A program made the position numbers and the translations under genes. Source: Chloroflexota bacterium (GTDB taxonomy: Bacteria > Chloroflexota > Anaerolineae > UBA4142). From it: 10,250 nucleotides of DNA. Under the pieces are notes generated by a model. The model did not search any database and had not been told where the DNA came from. It saw only the letters and a program-made list of their open reading frames with translations. Location: contig JAMCRS010000477.1 in the NCBI GenBank assembly GCA_023380675.1, forward strand, positions 1 to 10,250, written 5' to 3'. Positions 6,338-10,250 of this stretch are shown one piece after another. Positions within the stretch are counted from its first letter, which is position 1; each line of letters opens with the position of its first letter.

Positions 6338-7191
6338 GACGGCAGTACGGCCTCCCACCGCACCTCCGAGCAGCCGAGCAGCCGGGCGAGCGCGAGGAGG
6401 ATGGCGAACGCGACGAGGAACAAGACCGGGCTCGACCAGGAGTGGAAATAGTCCATGCCGGCCTGCGCTCCCCACGCCGACGCGATGCCGAACAGGAGCG
6501 CGATCCGCACCGTATTCGCCGCCAATGCGATCGGCACCGCCGCAAGGAGCACCAGCCCGCGTCCGAGCGCTCCCCCACGCGTGACGTAGGCCCAAAGCAC
6601 GACGAGCGTCGTGATCGCGATCACAGAGTTTAGCCCGCCGCACGGAATCCCAACCGTGAACGTCGAGTTAGGCAGATACACTTCTGAGCCGATGTTCTGC
6701 GCCGCAACGCCAATGCCCTGCGCGAACGCGGTCGCGGTCGACGCCGTCCACGCCTCCAACACCGGACCGACGCTCTCGGCCAGCGGAAGCGGGACCATGA
6801 AAAACAGGAATCCCAGCGGAAACAGGAGGGTGCGTGCAGTCGGCCAGCCGTACAGCCCCAGCGTGAGACCGAAGAATACAAACGGGATCGTCAGCGCGGA
6901 GATATAGTAAGCGCGCCAGACGGTCGCCCAAAGATGGAGACCGAGCGACGCCGCGAGGAGAAGGTAGCCGAGGCTGTTCGGCGCGCCGCGATCGGAGATC
7001 AGGACCCGGCGGCGCGCCCAAATGAAATACAGCCCGATCAAGAGCACGAGCGGCCCGTGCGAATAGTACGCGTCCGTCCACCATGCTTCTGCCAGCCAGG
7101 CCCACGTTGGAAGAAAAACGAACGCGGTCACCGCGAAGATCAGCGCCGCGAGGCGGTGTTCGGGACGTGGGAGACTATGCGTGTGTTCCAA
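6334..7191 (-). CDS. Exosortase (exosortase/archaeosortase family transpeptidase-like membrane protease)
   Basis: The 285-residue polytopic membrane protein has about eight hydrophobic helices. The family's catalytic residues are present: Cys184 in GIPCGGLNS (181-189), Arg229 in ANTVRIALLF (225-234) and His250 in DYFHSWSSPVLF (247-258). The loop 'YYSHGPLVLLI' (42-52) and 'FPLGFLFFMVPLP' (124-136) are also typical. Exosortases are thought to recognise C-terminal sorting tags such as PEP-CTERM, cleave them and pass the protein to the cell surface, usually in bacteria that make exopolysaccharide. No protein with such a tag is encoded here, so substrates must lie elsewhere. I chose TTG 7191 because AGGAGG lies nine bases upstream (7201-7206) and no ATG is suitable. 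It starts 40 bases after the diguanylate cyclase stop and overlaps epsI, so the three form an operon. Confidence 0.93.
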   Translation of the reverse strand: MEHTHSLPRPEHRLAALIFAVTAFVFLPTWAWLAEAWWTDAYYSHGPLVLLIGLYFIWARRRVLISDRGAPNSLGYLLLAASLGLHLWATVWRAYYISALTIPFVFFGLTLGLYGWPTARTLLFPLGFLFFMVPLPLAESVGPVLEAWTASTATAFAQGIGVAAQNIGSEVYLPNSTFTVGIPCGGLNSVIAITTLVVLWAYVTRGGALGRGLVLLAAVPIALAANTVRIALLFGIASAWGAQAGMDYFHSWSSPVLFLVAFAILLALARLLGCSEVRWEAVLPS

Positions 7192-7200
7192 CTACCGCAC

Positions 7201-7206
7201 CCTCCT
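7201..7206 (-). promoter_or_regulatory. Ribosome binding site that fixes the TTG start of the exosortase
   Basis: Minus-strand AGGAGG is a full consensus Shine-Dalgarno, nine bases before TTG at 7191. It supports the unusual start codon and lies within the 40-base gap after the diguanylate cyclase stop. Confidence 0.8.
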
Positions 7207-7231
7207 CTTCCACTGTCGAACGGGCCAAACG

Positions 7232-8401
7232 TCAAGGCAATTGATCGGCGACGCTCACGCAATTGCCGCCGAGGTTCTTGGACTCGTACATCGCCAGGTC
7301 CGCCCGGCGAATGAGCTGTTCGCAGTCCGGCTCTTTGTGTCTCAGGCAGGCGACGCCGACGCTGAGCGAAATCCCGATCGATCGATTATCGATCGCAAGC
7401 TTGGTCTCGTCGACGGCGCGGCAGATCCGCTCCGCGATCCGGGGGGCCTCGGCCTCAACCGTGTCCGGCAGCACGACCAGGAACTCGTCCCCGCCGTACC
7501 GCCCGACGAGGTCCTGCTCGCGGAGCTGATCGCCCAGCGTCGCGGCGACGAACTTTAGCACCGCGTCGCCGGCCGAGTGCCCGAGCGTATCGTTGATGAA
7601 TTTAAACCGGTCGATGTCGATCACCATGACCGACATCGGCAGGTCCCCGCGCGTGGACCGCGCGATCTCGGTCTGAACGAGGTAGCGGATCGCGCGGCGG
7701 TTGTAGGTCTCGGTCAACGAGTCCAGCATGACGAGGTGCTCGATGTCCAGGACGTAGCGGTCGTGGCACATCAGCACGTAGCCGAACGCAAAGCCGGTCA
7801 CGGTGATCTGGAACGAGAATAGAAACGCGCGCTCGAGCGAAGCTTGGACGACCGGCCCCGCGGCGTCGACCCGAAACGCGACGGCATACAGCGCAATTGC
7901 CGCAAGGACCGCGGCGCTCAGTGCGAATGCGCCGGCGGTGAACCAGTGGCTAAAGCCGCGCGGACTCGTGCCGTCGAACGCGGTCGCCTTGACGCACATC
8001 AAGAACAGGAACGCCGCCGCAGCCGACACCGCCGCGCTGCGGGCCGCCGGGTTCGGATCGGCCGCGGTAAAATAGGTGGAGGCGGCGAACGCCGCAGCCG
8101 GGAGCGCATACGGACCGACCACACGAAACGATTCGTCCTTGAACGCTTTGACCGCGTGGTAGTACAACGCCACGCCGAGCGTGATGAGCGTGTATCCGGC
8201 GACCACGGATAAAGGGCCGAACAGCGTTCCGCCCACTCCGAGGACCGCCCACCCCACCGCCTGCACCAGCGTCGCCGAAACGGCATGGGTGGTCCCCTTC
8301 ATGTAGTTGGGAAACGAGCGCGACAGGGCGAACAGCCCGGCGGACATGACGAATGAGGTCAGGAGGACGTAGAGAGTGACAGTGTGAGAGTCGATGTCCA
8401 T
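7232..8401 (-). CDS. Membrane diguanylate cyclase (GGDEF), first gene of the exosortase operon
   Basis: The 389-residue protein has about seven hydrophobic segments in residues 5-212 (a membrane sensor of unknown type, no PAS seen), then a GGDEF domain at 224-385. 'DSLTETYNRRAIRYL' (227-241), 'VIDIDRFKFINDTLGHSAGD' (260-279) and RYGGDEF (301-307, GGDEF at 303-307) are intact, so it should make c-di-GMP. REQD at 294-297 is five residues before GGDEF, the usual RxxD product-inhibition site. I start it at ATG 8401, with GAGGAA ten bases upstream. The open frame continues to 8545, but that part overlaps a terminator-like hairpin and looks like leader. Its position 40 bases before the exosortase, with no terminator between, suggests that c-di-GMP made here affects surface-protein sorting or matrix production. 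That link is inference. Confidence 0.93.
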   Translation of the reverse strand: MDIDSHTVTLYVLLTSFVMSAGLFALSRSFPNYMKGTTHAVSATLVQAVGWAVLGVGGTLFGPLSVVAGYTLITLGVALYYHAVKAFKDESFRVVGPYALPAAAFAASTYFTAADPNPAARSAAVSAAAAFLFLMCVKATAFDGTSPRGFSHWFTAGAFALSAAVLAAIALYAVAFRVDAAGPVVQASLERAFLFSFQITVTGFAFGYVLMCHDRYVLDIEHLVMLDSLTETYNRRAIRYLVQTEIARSTRGDLPMSVMVIDIDRFKFINDTLGHSAGDAVLKFVAATLGDQLREQDLVGRYGGDEFLVVLPDTVEAEAPRIAERICRAVDETKLAIDNRSIGISLSVGVACLRHKEPDCEQLIRRADLAMYESKNLGGNCVSVADQLP

Positions 8402-8411
8402 GTCGAGTCCG

Positions 8412-8417
8412 TTCCTC
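8412..8417 (-). promoter_or_regulatory. Ribosome binding site supporting the ATG 8401 start
   Basis: Minus-strand GAGGAA lies ten bases before ATG 8401. It argues for the shorter protein that begins 'MDIDSHTVTLYVLL', directly ahead of the first membrane helix, over the 48-residue longer frame. Confidence 0.6.
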
Positions 8418-8443
8418 GAGCGGCGGAATGCGCTGCGCGGACC

Positions 8444-8495
8444 AAAATAAAAAAGCACCCACTGCAATCGCGCTCGAGCGCCAAGCGACGGGTGC
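8444..8495 (-). terminator. Terminator-like hairpin in the leader of the diguanylate cyclase-exosortase operon
   Basis: On the minus strand GCACCC (8495-8490) pairs with GGGTGC (8460-8455), enclosing the perfect palindrome GCGCTCGAGCGC (8470-8481). TTTTTTATTTT (8454-8444) follows. It lies downstream of the promoter at 8615-8643 and about 43 bases before the ATG at 8401, so an active form would stop transcription before the first gene. This is the layout of an attenuator or riboswitch expression platform. Confidence 0.5.
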
Positions 8496-8582
8496 CCCGA
8501 CCAGGCTGCGGCGCCCATGCGCCACCCCAACACGTGCGGCCACACAGGCTGCCTATGCCAGTCGAGTCAAGTTTCGATGCTT

Positions 8583-8610
8583 ATGTAACCAGCGATTTGC
8601 CGGCTTACAT
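8583..8610 (-). promoter_or_regulatory. Palindrome at the predicted transcription start: operator or 5' leader stem
   Basis: ATGTAA and TTACAT plus an inner CCGGC/GCTGG pairing (one G-U, one bulged G) make an 11-bp stem around a five-base loop. It begins immediately downstream of the -10 box at 8615-8620. As DNA it could bind a regulator; as RNA it would be the first hairpin of the leader. Confidence 0.4.
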
Positions 8611-8614
8611 GACC

Positions 8615-8643
8615 ATTATATTTCCGGTCGCTTCGTAAGTCAA
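8615..8643 (-). promoter_or_regulatory. Strong sigma70-type promoter of the diguanylate cyclase-exosortase-EpsI operon
   Basis: Minus-strand TTGACT (8638-8643, five of six) and TATAAT (8615-8620, full consensus) are separated by exactly 17 bases. Transcription should start near 8608, giving a leader of about 207 nt before ATG 8401. This is the best promoter match in the window. Confidence 0.75.
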
Positions 8644-8676
8644 AACTGGAGCGGCGAGAGAGTTTGGAGAAACAAC

Positions 8677-8969
8677 GTGTCACACCTGCCCCGGCGGGAC
8701 CGTGGCTGTGAAGTGCGCCACAGTCATGCCGGGGTTGCGAGCCCGCGCACTTCCCTGGCATGACTGTGGAGAACTGCGCCACAGCCACGTAACCGCCAGG
8801 GCAAGTGTGCGGACGTTGCCTCGCAAGCGAGGCGCGCAATCTCGCGCGGAGCAATGAGAGTTCACGTTTCAAACCAACGCAAGCACCTGAATCAACGCGC
8901 GAGACTGCTTCGGGCGCTCCGCACCCTCGCAGTGACACACGCTTCCGACTTTCTCCACACTCTCGCGCG
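8677..8969. repeat. MITE-like repeat, copy A, with GTGTCAC/GTGACAC ends
   Basis: The left boundary GTGTCAC (8677-8683) is the inverse of GTGACAC at 8934-8940. Segments shared with copy B at 9953-10152 include GCCAGGGCAAGTGTGCGGA (8796-8814), 'TCTCGCGCGGAGC', 'ATCAACGCGCGAGACTGC' followed by TTCGGGCGCT, then CGCAGTGACAC and CCACACTCTCG. There is no ORF that could be a transposase, so it would be non-autonomous. Copy A also holds a large palindrome (8681-8809) that copy B lacks. The 'GAGACTGCTTCGGGCGC...CGCAGTGACA' part resembles dispersed repeats common in several bacterial genomes. Confidence 0.7.
8681..8809. repeat. Long inverted repeat inside copy A (arms about 50 bases, loop about 26)
   Basis: CGTGGCTGTG (8701-8710) and CACAGCCACG (8780-8789) are exact inverted copies, as are CCACAGTCATGCC (8718-8730) and GGCATGACTGTGG (8757-8769). 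The outer parts CACACCTGCCCCGGCGG (from 8681) and CCGCCAGGGCAAGTGTG (to 8809) pair with two mismatches. The whole could form a cruciform or a long RNA hairpin. Confidence 0.9.
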
Positions 8970-9106
8970 GTGAAAGTCGACCGCGATAGGCGCTTGTCGC
9001 CGGGCGCCGGCATGCGCCTGCACCGGATGGTCACGCGGCTGGTAGACCTCAACCCGTTTTCTCGCAACAATACCTTCGCCAAATCTACCGCGCGAGCGTG
9101 GACCAC

Positions 9107-9136
9107 AACCCGTTTTCTTGCAGAAAACGGGTTTTT
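9107..9136 (+). terminator. Perfect 12-bp hairpin with T-tract on the plus strand, beyond the surface-protein stop
   Basis: AACCCGTTTTCT (9107-9118) and AGAAAACGGGTT (9122-9133) pair perfectly around TGC, with TTT continuing to 9136 on the plus strand. The minus strand has no U-tract after the stem, so it is a poor intrinsic terminator for the gene at 9143, although it lies just past that stop. The left arm is repeated at 9050-9062 (AACCCGTTTTCTC), which suggests a small interspersed palindrome instead. Confidence 0.45.
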
Positions 9137-9142
9137 GGTACG

Positions 9143-9823
9143 TTATTCGCACTTGGTCCAATAGACGCGTGAGGTCCCGATGTACTCCCAGTAGCTGTAA
9201 CAGGATTTGTGGCTGATGTCGTGGATGGCGCTCGTCAGCTTGTATTGAAGCCCGGCCGGGCCTTTGTTGGTCACGAGCGCGAGCCAGTTGCCTTCCGACT
9301 GCCAGTGCCCGCCGGCCCAGGCCAGCCGGCCCGACTTGTCCACCGTCCCGCTTCCGATCGGCTGCTCCAATTGGTTTGGGGCGTAAACGTCCATCGCGAC
9401 GCTTTCGATCGGCTTCACCTCCAGGAACACGTCCATGTGCACTCCGCCGCTACCGATCATGTACCACACTTTGCTTCCGCCGCCCAGCGTTCGCCACGCG
9501 TCCGCCGGAATCATCGGGTCCTGTGGGCTTGCGCCGTCCTGTACGGGGTCTGGCGCCGGAGCCGAGACAGGCGCACGGGGCGCGGCGCTCGTCGCGCGCG
9601 GTTTGGCGGCCGCCAGCACGCGCGTCGGCGCGCGAGTAGCGCTCGGCTGCACGGTGGGGGTGCGCGTTCGGGTCGGCCGGAACGCGACCGGCGTGAGGCG
9701 CGCGAGATAAGGTGCGAGCAGGGGCGCGAGGGACGGTCCAAAAAAGTAGAGGCCGAGCGCCGCGTACACGATGAGGTTGAGGAGAACGAGCCTGGTCAGA
9801 AAGCTCGACTGTTTCGGCGTCAT
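9143..9823 (-). CDS. Membrane-anchored surface protein with Thr/Pro/Ala linker and beta-rich C-terminal domain
   Basis: The 226-residue protein has one N-terminal membrane helix (about 9-30, 'FLTRLVLLNLIVYAALGLYFF'). An Arg/Thr/Pro/Ala-rich linker follows (about 42-105). The C-terminal domain (106-226) has alternating hydrophobic strands and many Trp/Tyr/Gly: 'WRTLGGGSKVWYMIGSGG' (110-127), 'DVYAPNQLEQPIGSGT' (145-160), 'LAWAGGHW' (167-174) and a Cys-containing end 'CYSYWEYIG..RVYWTKC' (208-225). The domain resembles pre-peptidase-C-like or other beta-sandwich surface domains found on Chloroflexota proteins, without catalytic residues I can name. The two Cys (208, 225) could form a disulfide. 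It starts at ATG 9823, and I see no good Shine-Dalgarno there. It is probably monocistronic and flanked by repeat copies A and B. There is no PEP-CTERM-like tag, so it is not an evident exosortase substrate. Confidence 0.8.
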   Translation of the reverse strand: MTPKQSSFLTRLVLLNLIVYAALGLYFFGPSLAPLLAPYLARLTPVAFRPTRTRTPTVQPSATRAPTRVLAAAKPRATSAAPRAPVSAPAPDPVQDGASPQDPMIPADAWRTLGGGSKVWYMIGSGGVHMDVFLEVKPIESVAMDVYAPNQLEQPIGSGTVDKSGRLAWAGGHWQSEGNWLALVTNKGPAGLQYKLTSAIHDISHKSCYSYWEYIGTSRVYWTKCE

Positions 9824-9868
9824 GCTTGCGTCTTTGCCGGCATGCGGCGGTGGGCGTTACCTGGATAG

Positions 9869-9897
9869 ATTTTAACACACTTTGATTTTCCTGGAAA
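9869..9897 (-). promoter_or_regulatory. Promoter candidate for the surface-protein gene
   Basis: Minus-strand TAAAAT (9869-9874, five of six) and TTTCCA (9892-9897, four of six) are 17 bases apart. They lie about 46 bases upstream of ATG 9823 in the only AT-rich stretch of the region. Confidence 0.5.
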
Positions 9898-9952
9898 GAC
9901 GCAGGCGCAGCGAACCCCGGCACTGGGCCACCCGAGACTGCGGAGAAGCGTC

Positions 9953-10152
9953 GTGTCACGCCAGGGCAAGTGTGCGGATCTCGCGCGGAGCTAACAAAGC
10001 GCGCGGTTCCCAACAACGCACGCTCGGGAATCAACGCGCGAGACTGCTTCGGGCGCTGCGCGCCTTCGCAGTGACACGGCCGTAGGACTTTCTCTCCGGC
10101 CGCCTCGTCCTTCGCAGTGACACGGCTATGGGACTTGCCACACTCTCGGGCC
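9953..10152. repeat. MITE-like repeat, copy B, same orientation as copy A
   Basis: It starts with GTGTCAC (9953-9959) and carries GTGACAC at both 10071-10077 and 10117-10123. It aligns with copy A through GCCAGGGCAAGTGTGCGGA (9960-9978), TCTCGCGCGGAGC, 'ATCAACGCGCGAGACTGC' then TTCGGGCGCT, and CCACACTCTCG. It lacks the long palindrome of copy A, and has a partial internal duplication of 'CTTCGCAGTGACACGGC'. Confidence 0.7.
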
Positions 10153-10193
10153 CACGGCTTCTCAAAAGTCGCTTGACAGAGTGAAACCAAAAG

Positions 10194-10248
10194 GACCTTC
10201 CATTCGTACTTTTTATGTAACCCCACATAAATGGTACGAAGGAAGGTC
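10194..10248. repeat. Long imperfect palindrome at the right edge
   Basis: GACCTTCC (10194-10201) and GGAAGGTC (10241-10248) pair, as do TTCGTAC/GTACGAA and ATGT/ACAT inside, around an AACCCC loop, with one unpaired base and two mismatches. It is clearly more AT-rich than its surroundings. It could be a terminator for a gene beyond the window, a transposon end (subterminal hairpin) or a MITE. The window ends too soon to decide. Confidence 0.8.
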
Positions 10249-10250
10249 AA

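Noticed and set aside
5534..6451. Plus-strand 305-residue open frame
   Set aside because: It is antisense to epsI in GC-rich DNA, has an Arg/Pro-rich composition without a recognisable domain, and overlaps a gene with clear family motifs.
8402..8545. N-terminal 48-residue extension of the diguanylate cyclase
   Set aside because: It would place coding sequence across the terminator-like hairpin, and the ATG at 8401 has its own ribosome site directly before the first membrane helix.
9450..10250. Minus-strand 266-residue open frame
   Set aside because: It runs through the edge palindrome, repeat copy B and the surface-protein gene in another frame; its sequence is low-complexity Arg/Pro/Ala.

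Overview
This window looks like a chromosomal segment of a GC-rich bacterium, most plausibly a Chloroflexota (Anaerolineae-like) lineage. That assignment is inferred from style, not from a marker gene. The clues are surface proteins with long Thr/Pro/Ala-rich linkers, the 'CIPPPPPDLxCxDI' excalibur-type ending, and many GTAGGGGC...GCCC palindromic interspersed repeats. Every gene I can support lies on the minus strand. I see no rRNA, tRNA, CRISPR array or transposase gene.

Layout from left to right: a 50-bp tandem repeat array running off the left edge (1-237); a membrane diguanylate cyclase with 7TM, PAS and GGEEF parts (340-1908), with its own promoter near 2094-2122; a nearly exact tandem duplication of a 144/147-bp palindrome-bearing unit (2134-2424); a short gene-poor stretch; a rearranged remnant of a squalene-cyclase/prenyltransferase-like toroid protein (2787-3383) that overlaps an excalibur-type exported protein (3380-3910); a small basic protein with a C-terminal membrane helix (3932-4168); a small PD-(D/E)XK nuclease-like protein (4343-4936) with a long, hairpin-rich upstream region; then the main operon; then a membrane-anchored surface protein (9143-9823) flanked by two related MITE-like repeats; and finally a strong palindrome at the right edge.

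The central system is a compact three-gene operon transcribed leftward: diguanylate cyclase (8401-7232), exosortase with a Cys/Arg/His triad (7191-6334), and an EpsI-family protein (6337-5633) that overlaps the exosortase by ATGA. A near-consensus promoter (TTGACT-17-TATAAT, 8615-8643) drives it through a leader of about 207 nt that contains a terminator-like hairpin before the diguanylate cyclase. The layout suggests that c-di-GMP production is genetically tied to exosortase-dependent surface-protein sorting or exopolysaccharide export, possibly under leader-RNA control. A second promoter-to-terminator unit of about 170 nt (5211-5378), with no convincing ORF, is a candidate small RNA or attenuated leader. 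These RNA elements are inferences from sequence and need transcript data.
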